Source: Minisyncoccota bacterium (GTDB lineage: Bacteria; Patescibacteria; Microgenomatia; UBA1400; PJMF01). From it: 64,000 nt of DNA. The stretch lies in NCBI GenBank assembly GCA_012515515.1, contig JAAYYE010000013.1, positions 6,118 through 70,117 of the forward strand, written 5' to 3'. The position numbers and the translations under genes are program-made. Below, piece by piece: positions 40,573-49,944 of this stretch. The notes under the pieces are model-generated. The model was given only the letters and a program-made list of their open reading frames with translations, did not search any database and was not told where the DNA came from. Numbering within the stretch: the stretch's first letter is position 1; each line of letters begins with the position of its first letter.

Positions 40573-42170
40573 TGGATAAAAAATATAACTATTCAGCAAT
40601 TTTTTGGGTATTAATTTTTGTATTAGCTTTGTCTCTTCGCTATTGGTATAGCAGCACCGAGCTGTGTTTTTATACTGATCAGTCTAGAGATGCCATTGTT
40701 GTTAAGCAGATTATTCAGGGGGAGTGGAAACTATTTGGCCCCGTTGTTAATGGGCGCGGTGCAGTTTTTCATGGAGTACTATATTATTATCTAATAGCTC
40801 CGCTTTATGCTCTTGGAGGCGGAAACCCCCTTTTTGTAAGTATTGCACTTTCTTTGATCAGCACAATTGCTTTAATTCCAACTTATTTTTTAGCAAAGGA
40901 AATTTTAAAAAGCAAAACACTGGCTTTTATCGTTATTGCTTTAATAAGTGTTTCCTTCACTAGTATTGAAACTAGTGCTTCGTTTTGGAACTTACAATTA
41001 TCAATAATTTTCTTACCGATCTATTGTTTGTTCTTGCTGAAAATGTATAAAGAAATGAATGTTAAACACAGTCTTCTTGCTGGTTTAATGCTCGGCTTAC
41101 TTATCCAATCAGGTTTTTCAAACATTCAATGGTTGTTGCCATACGCTGTAGTGATTGTTCTGTTGTTTTTTAAACAAAAAGCGAAAGGCAAATATATCAA
41201 AAATTTGTTAATCAGCTTGCTTGGTCTGGGAATTACTACATCTTCGATGATTCTTGTTGAAATTTTAGCCTGGAAAAGAGGCTTATTTGCTTTGGAAGAC
41301 TCTCTGCATTGGCTTACTGGAGCTGGTTTTTCACTGCAAAATTTTCAAGCAACTTTAATTTGGTGTTTTAATAGCATAAATAATTTTCTCATACCGCAAT
41401 TTCCTTTTATTACATTAGCAATAATCTTAATAGCAATTCTAGTAATTTTTATTTCAAGAAAAGATAGATCTTGGTTTTGTTTGGGACTTTTGTTGCTGAC
41501 GCCAATTGCCGGCCAATTGGCCAGTAACGGTGCTGCATCATATATTTTAACTGGTTATGAAAGTATTTTTTATATTTTTATAGTCTTAATTTTTTATAAA
41601 GTAATTAGATTCTTAGAAAAAAATACTTCTTTCAAGAATCAAACTGTGCTGTTATGTCTAATATTTACGATTTTTATGATCAGCAACATCGCTATGTTAC
41701 AAAAAGATAAAATTAGTAATAACACTCTTACCTGCATGTTGGAAAGCACTAGCCTAGAGGAACTCCAAGCAATTGATTATACTTACCAGCAGGCTAATGG
41801 CGAAGCATTTTCGATTGATGTTGTGGCAGAGCCATATGGAATTAATACAAAATATGGCTATTTATATTCTTGGTATGGGAAGAATAAATACGGTTATACA
41901 CCTATGTTCAGTGGTGGATCACAAGATGGTTATATTGGGGAGGGCTTACTAGAAGAAGTGGACAGACACTCTCAGATACATTTTATAATATACGAGCCAG
42001 GCACGTACAATTATTGGTTCCGAATAAGAACAGCTGATGAGCCAGCTACTAGAGAATCTTTAGAATTGTTTTATTATCGCCAACCACCCATAGAATACCT
42101 GCAAGAAAACAAAGAATTTGGGGATCTTATTAAAGTTGATTATTATTTACTTCCTAAAGATGCTGATTAA
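40572..42170 (+). CDS. GT39/PMT-like membrane glycosyltransferase
   Basis: A 532-residue polytopic protein with about ten membrane helices (first at 10-26). The extracytoplasmic loop after the first helix has FYTDQSRDAIVVKQIIQGEW, which matches the conserved D-Q-x-R-D-A catalytic loop of GT39/GT83-type polyprenyl-phosphate sugar transferases (ArnT/PMT fold). HGVLYYYLIAPLYALGGG then follows as usual. The C-terminal 110 residues are soluble and outside. It should move a sugar from a lipid carrier onto a protein or lipid at the outer membrane face. Translationally coupled to the DUF167 gene. Confidence 0.8.
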   Translation: MDKKYNYSAIFWVLIFVLALSLRYWYSSTELCFYTDQSRDAIVVKQIIQGEWKLFGPVVNGRGAVFHGVLYYYLIAPLYALGGGNPLFVSIALSLISTIALIPTYFLAKEILKSKTLAFIVIALISVSFTSIETSASFWNLQLSIIFLPIYCLFLLKMYKEMNVKHSLLAGLMLGLLIQSGFSNIQWLLPYAVVIVLLFFKQKAKGKYIKNLLISLLGLGITTSSMILVEILAWKRGLFALEDSLHWLTGAGFSLQNFQATLIWCFNSINNFLIPQFPFITLAIILIAILVIFISRKDRSWFCLGLLLLTPIAGQLASNGAASYILTGYESIFYIFIVLIFYKVIRFLEKNTSFKNQTVLLCLIFTIFMISNIAMLQKDKISNNTLTCMLESTSLEELQAIDYTYQQANGEAFSIDVVAEPYGINTKYGYLYSWYGKNKYGYTPMFSGGSQDGYIGEGLLEEVDRHSQIHFIIYEPGTYNYWFRIRTADEPATRESLELFYYRQPPIEYLQENKEFGDLIKVDYYLLPKDAD

Positions 42171-42233
42171 GTAATTAGAATCTTTATTAACTCGCTGACC
42201 TTCAACTTCTCTTTTTACAAAGCTGATAACTTT

Positions 42234-42242
42234 TGATATAGT
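42234..42242 (+). promoter_or_regulatory. Extended -10 promoter before the 89-residue gene
   Basis: TGA-TATAGT ends 6 nt before the ATG at 42249. Confidence 0.55.
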
Positions 42243-42248
42243 AGCCAC

Positions 42249-42518
42249 ATGAAAATTGAGACAGCTAAAAACATTTTAACTAAGTACGGTTGCCAAGTTC
42301 CCAAGGATTGCCAAGAAGCTAAAGCAATTTTGGATAAATATAGCAATGGAGAAATTGATTTTTGTGGCGATGGAATTAACCAGCAAGCTGTTAGAGAAAT
42401 TTATAATGCACTTAGCATAATTTTATGTTCTGAAATGGGTAAAGAAAATCGACCCGATCCAAAGCGAAAGGATCGCAAGGCTGCTGAGGAAAGAAAAAAA
42501 CGCTTAAATATTCGCTAA
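42249..42518 (+). CDS. Small unrecognised protein
   Basis: An 89-residue soluble protein with a repetitive helix-rich start (IETAKNILTKYGCQVPKDCQEAKAILDKY), two Cys (CQVPKDC) and a strongly basic C-terminus (RPDPKRKDRKAAEERKKRL) that could bind nucleic acid. A perfect extended -10 sits 6 nt upstream, supporting a real gene. No family recognised. Confidence 0.6.
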   Translation: MKIETAKNILTKYGCQVPKDCQEAKAILDKYSNGEIDFCGDGINQQAVREIYNALSIILCSEMGKENRPDPKRKDRKAAEERKKRLNIR

Positions 42519-42532
42519 GTAAATTATTCTAA

Positions 42533-42584
42533 TGGTTTTATTGTTTCTCCCAAACAATTGGTTTTATTGTTGTTCCCAAACAAT
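42533..42584. repeat. 26-bp tandem duplication over a gene end
   Basis: 42533-42558 and 42559-42584 are adjacent copies differing at two positions. The right copy contains the last codons of the giant - strand gene (IVWEQQ-stop); the left copy would read IVWEKQ-stop in another frame beyond the stop. Each copy contains ATTGTT...AAACAAT pairing, so it may also serve as a hairpin between the convergent genes. Confidence 0.85.
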
Positions 42585-45500
42585 ATTCATATCTTTGAGT
42601 TTGTAATTGGGACTATAAGAAAATATTTTTTCTTCTTCAAAACTAAAGGCTTTATTTATTTGCCGTACCCTTTCGTCCATAGCTTTTTCAAATTTTCCTC
42701 CGGTACGATTGGTTCTAATTGCTCCATTTTTTGATAATAAAATTTTATTAAAACCATTGTTTTTAGCAAAAGTTTCCAAAACTTTCATCAAGCCATTAAA
42801 CATCGATGCTTCATCTGTAGAGTAGAGGAAAGTGCTAGAAGGATTTAGGGAAGCGCTGAGCACTTTTTCTCCTTTTTCCTCAAAATGATGTAGCAATACT
42901 AATCCAAGACAGCGATTAGTATCGGGATCTTGTAAAACGAGCTGAAAATAGTTCTCACTATCCCACATGTTTGGTTTTTGTTGTTCTGGACTTTGATTGG
43001 CAAGGGGGTTGTCTTGGCTTACACAAACTCCGCCCACCATTCTGGCATTAGCACTTTCCTTAGTTTTGGAAAAGAAGCCATTGATTACTTGTCTTTGTTT
43101 ACCAGATTCGCTTTCAAATTTTGCCAACTCAGTTTCTAGCAGATTTTGTTCATCGGCAAATAAATTGACAAATCTTAAAGCAGTCAGGGCTTGAAATTGT
43201 TCTTCGTCATATTCGCCAGTATCGATTTTGGCTAAAGAAAGGGCTAAATCTTCCAAACTAGTATCGCCTAAACGAAATTCTTGCAAATTTAGGGAGTTTC
43301 CAGTTAGAGTTTCAACGGCCTCCATAGTTTTAGTTCTTTGAGCTTTGACCTGCCCATAAAATGCCCTAGTGCTGCTTTTTTCTGAAGTGCTATCAACACT
43401 TAAACCTTGAGTTAAATTTTCATAATAAAGAATTAATTTTTTGATAGTTTCCGGTGGATATTTTTTACCCATTCTTTTTTCGATAGTGCGACTGATTTGT
43501 GCAATAAAGCTGTCACTCATTCCCAAACGGTCAAGTCTAAACCTATTACTTTGATCACTCAGTTTTGCTTGAGCCTGTTCTTGAACAATTTTTGCAAAAT
43601 ATTCTTGCATTCTCTCTTTTAGCACTTGGTTTTCCCATCCAGCTTTGACTAAACGCCGATTGACCTCCTTAATCCGATCAGTAAAAAAACTGTGTAATTC
43701 ACACATTAGGGCATATTCTTGATTGGAAGCTTGACTAACTCGATCAGTAGTGCCTTGGATGTAATCTCTAACATCTTCAAACAAAGCAAATTCATAACGC
43801 AAAATTAAGTCTTTTAACTCCTGATGGGGGACGGTTTTATCGGTATAAACAGAATCAGCTAAAAGAATAAACATTTTTTCGTCTAAAGTGTTTAATTGTT
43901 TAAGATCAAGATTTTTTAAACCACCCGCAGCCAATTTGTTTTCTAACAATGCATCAACTTTTTCTTCCAACTCTGTTTGAATTTTTTCTAAATCAAAGCT
44001 ACTGGCTTTCATTTCCTCTGCCAAAGTTAAAATAGGTTTTTTCAGAGACTCAATAGCTGGCTCATTGATTACTTCACCTTCTTTGACTTTAATTTTTGCC
44101 GCTGCCAACAAATCAATTTCATATTTTTGATCATAAGTAAACTGAGTTAAATCGGCAGTTCTGTCAACACAAGCTTTAGTTTTTGCCAAACCTCCCCAGT
44201 TTCCAGCATTATTAGGATAAACCGCTTTGAGCAGGTCATTGTAAAAGAGTTTTTGTCTATCTTGTTCAGGAATCGGTTCCGAGCTGATCATTTGGCTGCC
44301 TAGTTGTTGTAATTCTGCAACATAAGCCTCTTCTAAATTTCTCGCTTCAGCTTTTAAATAACCTTCAGCAATTGTTGGACTTAAAACTCTAAATTTTTGT
44401 GTAAAATTTAAAATTTTATTTCTATTTTCACTAGTAATGATACCTGCTTTTATACAAATCACATATTCGTCCAGAATAGTTAAAGTTTTTTTACCATGAA
44501 TCCCAATAAACCTGCTTAAAAATTTTAAATCTTCAGCATTGTTGGCAATATCTTTACCGTGATTAAAGATAAATAGTCTGAGACTTGCTTGGTCTTTATT
44601 AAAAAGATGGGGTAGAATTTTTATATAATCATAAGAAAGTTCGGGTTGAATTTGTCCTTGGCCAACTGCTTGTAAAACTTCCATGGAAATTTCCTGATCA
44701 GAATTGTTTTCAAGACATGTCTGATAAAATTTTGTTAAAAATTGTAGGCCCTCGTCGCTGACAAAATCAAATTTTGGACTACTTATGAGTATCAAGTGAT
44801 CTTTATTTAGTAATTTAGGAGCATGTTCATAAAAATTTAAGGCGTTATTTTTAGAAAGTTTGCCATCCACCACACTAGATAAAATTTTAACTAATGCTTC
44901 AGCATTGCTTGCTTGTGTACTGTCGCCATACTTGTCATCAAACTTTTGATAAAAATCCATACCTGATTTATTAAAAAAATATGGCAGTTTGTGTTGGAAA
45001 AATTGAAACTTCCGCCAATTCTTATTATTATTTAAACAAGGATATGAGTCATAAGCGTCAGCAAGAAAGTTTAAGTCTTCGATAGAGACCGAGTGCTTTC
45101 CACCACAGCTACCCACAATACCTATGAAGTCATAAGAAGTTAAAAACGAGAGTTTTTTTGGATTATCCTGATTTTTTTCCCACAACTCTGTTAAATATAG
45201 GAAAGTTCTAAGATTAGTTAATAAATCTAAATATTTATCACTTTGAGGATCGGCATTATTCAAGTTCTTTAAAATATTTCTAAATATATCTTCCCAATTT
45301 AGTAAATTCATTCTAATCTCATGGGCTTCTATTATTGATTCTAGATTGTCGTCATCAACTTGACTAAGTGTCAACACAAGATTGGATGCTCGTTGATAAG
45401 CCAAAACATCTTCTTGGCTAAGAATACCCTTAGTAAACGTTTCAGCAACTAGCGTATCATTGGTTAAAGAGTTTCGAGCCATTGTTCTTAAGCGATCGTC

Positions 45501-47084
45501 CTCAGATTTATCATCATAAATTCGTTTAGCTAATTGCGAGCTTGTTTCTTTAATATTTGGGTAGTTTTCGTATTCAGCAAAATCCCAATTAAGTAATAAT
45601 TCTCGAATCTGACTTAATTCAGGATAGCTTTGGACTGCTTGCTCTAATAGTTCTGGCCAATCTGTTCTTTGAGCCAGTCGCTTGAGAGCAGCGTTGGCAT
45701 GAATAAGTCGGTATCCCACCTGATCATTATCAGTAGCAGCGATGATAACTAAATTTTTAATAGTATTGGGAGTTGGATAATGAACCAACTTATCAATATA
45801 ACCACCTTCAGTATCGCTTAATGATTGATCCATTAAAATTGTATAGATTTGATCATCAAAACTTTTAATTAAAGAAGCATATGTTGCCTGTGCTGTCTTT
45901 GATTTCTTAACAGCATTAAAATAACCCAAGTCCACTTGGTCTATAAACTCATCTACTTGCCAATTACCGTACCTGTTATAACCAGGTTGTAAATGTTTGC
46001 TTAAGTAGGGGATAAGCTTGTTTCTAATTTGATCGGGTAAATTTTCTAAGAAAGCTTGCTGAACTTCGCCTTCTTGGTCGTAAGCTAAGTCCATGAGTAA
46101 AGCCTGAATTATTTTTAGGTCTTCTTTTTGATATATGGATTGCAGCTGAGAGTCTACTGCATAAAAAGCAGAAGTGTTTTTTTCCATTTCCGCTCGCGCT
46201 TCTTGCTGTTTATCATCATTGCCGGCATTTCTAGCATCAATATATTTAGTCAAATTTTTCATGAACTTATCCACATCTTGTTTGCTAAAATTTTCTCCCA
46301 CCTGTGCTTCTAATTTAGTCAGGATTTCTGTATCAATGTATTCTTGAGTGATTTCTTGTCTAATCCAAGCTGAATTTTCCACATTTTGTATAGGTTTTCT
46401 CCAGGCTTCCACCACTTGTTGAATATCTTCCTCTAAATAAAATGTGGCTTGAGTGGCTGAATATTGATCAAGCTTTATATTTGCATCTTCAATCGACTCG
46501 AGTTGTGATTCAAGCTTCTGCAATTCTTCGTTTAATTGTTCTTTCTCTGTTTGATAATTTTTTTCAACCAATTGTTGGCTAGATTCTTGGCTAGTGCTGA
46601 ATATGCTTCTAATTTGTTTGGCAATTTTTTTATACCAGCTTGCCGAAGACGACTCTTCACTATCTCTGATTAGTTCTTGCTCTTGCTGGCGCTTTAATTC
46701 TGCTAGTGCCAAATCAAGCTCTGAAACTTGTTTTTCAAGTTGCAAAATGCTTTCTTTCAGAGAATTTTCTTCAATAGTTAGTCGAGATTGGGCCTGATTA
46801 AGCGCTGGCCAATCAAGGTTTTCTGCTTTGACATTCTGCTGGAGTTGTTCGTCTGTGGGCACAGCTGCCAGAGCTACTTCTAGGGAAAGCTCGCTGTGAT
46901 CTTGATCTAGCTTAGGAATTAAATTCTGTTTAAAAGCTTCTAACTTTTTTTTGATGTTGGCAGTAATTAATTGAGCTTGAACAACTTCAGGATCCATTTT
47001 GGCTTCAGCTGGTCGCTGAACTTCATCTGTTAAAGGATTATTAACATTGGCTTGCTGATTGGCATTATTAAGTGAATCCTTCAT
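42564..47084 (-). CDS. Giant unrecognised helical protein (about 1,500 residues)
   Basis: About 1,506 residues. The N-terminal 60 are polar; residues about 90-220 form a strong coiled coil (SLKESILQLEKQVSELDLAL and ELQKLESQLESIEDANIKL). The long middle looks like helical repeats with many short Leu-rich helices. The last 170 residues form a compact alpha/beta domain (CLGLVLLHHF, LSASLNPSSTFLYS, FAKNNGFNKILLSKNGAIRTN) that could be GNAT-like, though no acetyl-CoA motif is clear. There is no signal peptide or membrane helix. I take the ATG at 47084, which has GATAGGAT 8-12 nt before it, over a TTG at 47102. Function unknown. Confidence 0.7.
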   Translation of the reverse strand: MKDSLNNANQQANVNNPLTDEVQRPAEAKMDPEVVQAQLITANIKKKLEAFKQNLIPKLDQDHSELSLEVALAAVPTDEQLQQNVKAENLDWPALNQAQSRLTIEENSLKESILQLEKQVSELDLALAELKRQQEQELIRDSEESSSASWYKKIAKQIRSIFSTSQESSQQLVEKNYQTEKEQLNEELQKLESQLESIEDANIKLDQYSATQATFYLEEDIQQVVEAWRKPIQNVENSAWIRQEITQEYIDTEILTKLEAQVGENFSKQDVDKFMKNLTKYIDARNAGNDDKQQEARAEMEKNTSAFYAVDSQLQSIYQKEDLKIIQALLMDLAYDQEGEVQQAFLENLPDQIRNKLIPYLSKHLQPGYNRYGNWQVDEFIDQVDLGYFNAVKKSKTAQATYASLIKSFDDQIYTILMDQSLSDTEGGYIDKLVHYPTPNTIKNLVIIAATDNDQVGYRLIHANAALKRLAQRTDWPELLEQAVQSYPELSQIRELLLNWDFAEYENYPNIKETSSQLAKRIYDDKSEDDRLRTMARNSLTNDTLVAETFTKGILSQEDVLAYQRASNLVLTLSQVDDDNLESIIEAHEIRMNLLNWEDIFRNILKNLNNADPQSDKYLDLLTNLRTFLYLTELWEKNQDNPKKLSFLTSYDFIGIVGSCGGKHSVSIEDLNFLADAYDSYPCLNNNKNWRKFQFFQHKLPYFFNKSGMDFYQKFDDKYGDSTQASNAEALVKILSSVVDGKLSKNNALNFYEHAPKLLNKDHLILISSPKFDFVSDEGLQFLTKFYQTCLENNSDQEISMEVLQAVGQGQIQPELSYDYIKILPHLFNKDQASLRLFIFNHGKDIANNAEDLKFLSRFIGIHGKKTLTILDEYVICIKAGIITSENRNKILNFTQKFRVLSPTIAEGYLKAEARNLEEAYVAELQQLGSQMISSEPIPEQDRQKLFYNDLLKAVYPNNAGNWGGLAKTKACVDRTADLTQFTYDQKYEIDLLAAAKIKVKEGEVINEPAIESLKKPILTLAEEMKASSFDLEKIQTELEEKVDALLENKLAAGGLKNLDLKQLNTLDEKMFILLADSVYTDKTVPHQELKDLILRYEFALFEDVRDYIQGTTDRVSQASNQEYALMCELHSFFTDRIKEVNRRLVKAGWENQVLKERMQEYFAKIVQEQAQAKLSDQSNRFRLDRLGMSDSFIAQISRTIEKRMGKKYPPETIKKLILYYENLTQGLSVDSTSEKSSTRAFYGQVKAQRTKTMEAVETLTGNSLNLQEFRLGDTSLEDLALSLAKIDTGEYDEEQFQALTALRFVNLFADEQNLLETELAKFESESGKQRQVINGFFSKTKESANARMVGGVCVSQDNPLANQSPEQQKPNMWDSENYFQLVLQDPDTNRCLGLVLLHHFEEKGEKVLSASLNPSSTFLYSTDEASMFNGLMKVLETFAKNNGFNKILLSKNGAIRTNRTGGKFEKAMDERVRQINKAFSFEEEKIFSYSPNYKLKDMNIVWEQQ

Positions 47085-47246
47085 TAAGTTTAATCCTATC
47101 AAATATGAGGGCTGGGCTACAAGGGGGAGCTGGTGGGGGGGATTTTAGCTTTTGTACAAAATTGTTCAAAGAGGAGTTGGGAGAATTTTGTAGTAGTCAA
47201 ATTAATGAATCAAAGATTTAATACAAGCCTAAAAAATATATTACTG

Positions 47247-47252
47247 TATAAT
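47247..47252 (+). promoter_or_regulatory. -10 box before the MazG-like/nuclease-helicase pair
   Basis: TATAAT, preceded by CTG, ends 8 nt before the ATG at 47261. Both genes downstream are probably one transcript. Confidence 0.55.
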
Positions 47253-47260
47253 CAGAAGTA

Positions 47261-47608
47261 ATGTCGAAAATTAAAGAACTTACTCAAAGATTAATTGATT
47301 TTCGTGAAGTTCGCAATTGGAAACAATTCCATAGCCCAAAGAATTTAGCAGAATCAATTTCTATAGAAGCAAATGAGCTGCTAGAACACTTTCAGTGGTT
47401 GGATTTAGAAGAAAGTAAAAGATATAGTGTGGAACACAAGCAAGAACTAGCAGAAGAAATTGCTGATGTTCTGAATTATCTAGTTTTATTAGCTCATGAC
47501 CTAGACATTGATTTGATTGAAGCTGCAATTAAAAAAATAGAGATAAATAATAAGAAATATCCAATAAAAAAGTCAAAAGGTATAAGCACAAAATATAATA
47601 GATTATAG
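47261..47608 (+). CDS. MazG-like nucleotide pyrophosphohydrolase
   Basis: A 115-residue all-alpha NTP pyrophosphohydrolase of the RS21-C6/DCTPP1 type. The metal-binding pattern ExxE...ExxD is E36-A-N-E39 (SIEANELLEHFQWL) and E66-I-A-D69 (EEIADVLNYLVLL). It cleaves (d)NTPs to NMPs, removing non-standard or excess nucleotides. It is followed after 9 bp by a nuclease-helicase, so the two are probably functionally linked. A -10 box 8 nt upstream indicates a leaderless start. Confidence 0.92.
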   Translation: MSKIKELTQRLIDFREVRNWKQFHSPKNLAESISIEANELLEHFQWLDLEESKRYSVEHKQELAEEIADVLNYLVLLAHDLDIDLIEAAIKKIEINNKKYPIKKSKGISTKYNRL

Positions 47609-47617
47609 AATTACAAA

Positions 47618-49480
47618 ATGGTTGTTTATAAAAATACAGCTACTGGATTTTGCTACGACGTTGAGACCAATAAGATAGCTGACAGCATAGAATTAGCTTT
47701 CAAAAATAGTCTTGGTCGAAAAGTAAATCCCAGTGAAAAAAGTGCTTGGATAAACTCCATGTCATTTATGGAAAGAATAGTTCGTAATTCTGGAGTGGCT
47801 CAAGACTGTGGGGTTTTAATAGAATATAATATTCCAGCTACTTCTAAAAGAATAGATTTCATAATTGCTGGTTGCGACAGTGAAAACAAAAAAAAATTTG
47901 TTATTGTTGAACTTAAACAATGGCAGCTAGCGCATAACACTTTTAAAGATGGGCTTGTAACTAGTTTTTTTAGAGGTGGCGAAAGAGAAACTCCACATCC
48001 GTCTTATCAAGCATACTCTTACAAAAGTTTCTTAAAAGACTATAACGAGAATATTTATAACGGTAAAATTAATCCCTATTCATGTGCATATTTACACAAT
48101 TATAAGGAAAAACACCCAGAGCCTCTAAAAGCTGATATATATAAAGAATATGTAGCTGATTCTCCAATTTACTTTCAAGATGACTTTGAAAAGTTAGCAA
48201 ATTTTATAAAAATGCATGTTGGTAATGGCGGTGGGGAAGAAATTCTTTATGACATAGAGTCGGGGAGAATCAGGCCTAGTAAAAGATTAATTGACTGCGT
48301 AAACGCAATGTTTAAAGGCAATCAAGAATTTATTCTGTTGGACGAACAAAAGGTTGCCTATGAAACAGCTCTTCATAATGCTATCAATAGTAAAGAAAAA
48401 ACTGTGATTATTGTTAAAGGTGGCCCCGGCACTGGCAAATCAGTTGTTTCAATGAATTTATTTGGAGGATTACTCACTAAACAGTTAAATACAGTTTTTG
48501 TAGCACCCAATGCCGCTTTTAGAAGTGTAATGAAACATAAATTAGCTGGAGAGGAAAGGAGAGAGAGATTAAATCATTTGTTTAAAGGTTCGGCAGCTTT
48601 CTACGGATTACAAGATAACGTTTATGACGCAATTGTTGTTGATGAAGCGCATCGTTTAAAAAATTATAAAGCTTACCAATATTTTGGACAAAATCAAATT
48701 GAAGATATTGTGAAGGCTGGTAAAACTAGTATTTTTTTTGTTGACGAAAATCAAATTATTCGTCCAGAAGACATAGGTTCGATTGAAGAAATTAAAAAAA
48801 TAGCCAATCAACAACATGCAACAATTAATGAAATAGAACTACAGGCTCAATTTAGATGTTCTGGTTCAGACGGATATATAAATTGGTTAGATAATACTTT
48901 AAGAATCAAAGAAACAGCAAATTTTGATGGCTGGGAAGACAAAAACTTTGAATTTATTATTTTTGATGATCCGAATGATTTAAGGCAAGCTATTAAGAAT
49001 AAACAAAATCAGGGGTTTGATGCTCAATTGTTAGCAGGATACGCTTGGAAATGGACGAGTGCAAAAGAAGGCAACTCTAATTCTCAGAGTGAAGATGTCC
49101 AGATACCAGAATACAACTTTAGTATGCCTTGGAATTCACGAAAAGCTGGGTCAAATTGGGCAATTGATGAAAGTAGCCATGAACAAATTGGTTGTGTGCA
49201 TACAAGTCAAGGTTTAGAATTTGATTATGTGGGTGTAATCGTTGGCAATGATCTGCGCTTTGATAAAGAAAAATTTGAGTATTTTGTTCCCTGGAACTCT
49301 TATAAAGATATGGCTGGAAAAAAGGGTTTAAAAAATGAACCTGAAAAGCTATGCTTATTGGTAAAAAATATTTATAAAATTTTAATGACCAGAGGTATTT
49401 ATGGTTGCTATGTTTTTTTTCAAGACAAAAATTTGAAAGAGTTTATTGAAAGTAGATTGAAAAACGATTCATACAAGTAA
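47618..49480 (+). CDS. DUF2075 helicase-like protein with N-terminal PD-(D/E)xK nuclease
   Basis: A 620-residue protein. Residues 1-110 carry a PD-(D/E)xK pattern, D80 (RIDFIIAG) and E98-L-K100 (FVIVELKQW). The P-loop is G268-G-P-G-T-G-K274-S, the Walker B is VVDEAHRLKN (about 340), followed by FFVDENQII, QFRCSGSDGYINWL (motif IV region), HTSQGLEFDYVGVI and LMTRGIYGCYVFF near the end. This is the DUF2075 branch of superfamily 1 helicase-like ATPases. A nuclease joined to a helicase beside a nucleotide pyrophosphohydrolase suggests defence or DNA/RNA quality control. Convergent with a 61-residue gene 4 bp on. Confidence 0.85.
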   Translation: MVVYKNTATGFCYDVETNKIADSIELAFKNSLGRKVNPSEKSAWINSMSFMERIVRNSGVAQDCGVLIEYNIPATSKRIDFIIAGCDSENKKKFVIVELKQWQLAHNTFKDGLVTSFFRGGERETPHPSYQAYSYKSFLKDYNENIYNGKINPYSCAYLHNYKEKHPEPLKADIYKEYVADSPIYFQDDFEKLANFIKMHVGNGGGEEILYDIESGRIRPSKRLIDCVNAMFKGNQEFILLDEQKVAYETALHNAINSKEKTVIIVKGGPGTGKSVVSMNLFGGLLTKQLNTVFVAPNAAFRSVMKHKLAGEERRERLNHLFKGSAAFYGLQDNVYDAIVVDEAHRLKNYKAYQYFGQNQIEDIVKAGKTSIFFVDENQIIRPEDIGSIEEIKKIANQQHATINEIELQAQFRCSGSDGYINWLDNTLRIKETANFDGWEDKNFEFIIFDDPNDLRQAIKNKQNQGFDAQLLAGYAWKWTSAKEGNSNSQSEDVQIPEYNFSMPWNSRKAGSNWAIDESSHEQIGCVHTSQGLEFDYVGVIVGNDLRFDKEKFEYFVPWNSYKDMAGKKGLKNEPEKLCLLVKNIYKILMTRGIYGCYVFFQDKNLKEFIESRLKNDSYK

Positions 49481-49484
49481 TTTC

Positions 49485-49670
49485 TTATTCTTTTAGTAAT
49501 TTAGATTCATTGGTGAATCTGTTAATTGATATTTTTTTGAGAATTTTTTTACCCCGCTTGGTGTCAAAATGAATGATTTTTAATTTTTGTTTTTTATTAA
49601 TAAAGCGAAATTGACGTAATTTTAAATCTACAGTATATTTTTCAAAAGTTGGAAGCTTTGTTATTGCCAT
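49485..49670 (-). CDS. Small conserved-looking protein (61 residues)
   Basis: A 61-residue protein, MAITKLPTFEKYTVDLKLRQ then FRFI, ending in a basic stretch (DTKRGKKILKK). The YTVDxRLxQFR pattern occurs in short proteins of unknown function in several phyla, so I treat it as a real gene. Its ATG lies at the edge of a 33-bp palindrome. Confidence 0.6.
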   Translation of the reverse strand: MAITKLPTFEKYTVDLKLRQFRFINKKQKLKIIHFDTKRGKKILKKISINRFTNESKLLKE

Positions 49671-49701
49671 TGTAACTATTTTTTAAAAAAATAGTTACAA
49701 T
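49669..49701. repeat. 33-bp near-perfect palindrome at a start codon
   Basis: ATTGTAACTATTTTTT (49669-49684) and its exact complement (49686-49701) flank one central A. On the - strand the second arm runs into the ATG of the 61-residue gene. It may be an operator, an RNA hairpin over the start codon, or a terminator for the gene running the other way. Confidence 0.85.
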
Positions 49702-49763
49702 TGTTGTTACAAATTAAAAAAATCACTTGCTGCATTTAATGTAAACTTATTCTAATTAATTTC

Positions 49764-49922
49764 TCACCCTCTCTCCCAATCCAATTCATCAATTAAGCCC
49801 TCGGCATTGTCTAGGTCACCTAGGTCAATTAATTCCTCGATTTCAGCACTTTCGTCATCTGTTAGCAGCTCTTCTATATCCCCAAGCCTTGATGTCAGCT
49901 CATCTTGTCTTTCTACATCCAT
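49764..49922 (-). CDS. Small acidic protein (52 residues)
   Basis: A 52-codon ORF, MDVERQDELTSRLGDIEELL then TDDESAEIEELIDL, ending LDWERG. It is extremely acidic (many Asp/Glu) and probably helical; it could be a DNA mimic or an inhibitor of the neighbouring nuclease, which is only inference. A TATAAT box ends 6 nt before its ATG and is shared with the divergent DUF2779 gene. Too short for most ORF lists. Confidence 0.6.
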   Translation of the reverse strand: MDVERQDELTSRLGDIEELLTDDESAEIEELIDLGDLDNAEGLIDELDWERG

Positions 49923-49928
49923 TCTTTA

Positions 49929-49938
49929 ATTATATAAT
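49929..49938. promoter_or_regulatory. Palindromic bidirectional -10 (ATTATATAAT)
   Basis: ATTATATAAT is its own reverse complement, so TATAAT is read on both strands. It ends exactly 6 nt before the ATG at 49945 (+) and exactly 6 nt before the ATG at 49922 (-). Each side would give a leaderless mRNA. Confidence 0.75.
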
Positions 49939-49944
49939 CAAGTT

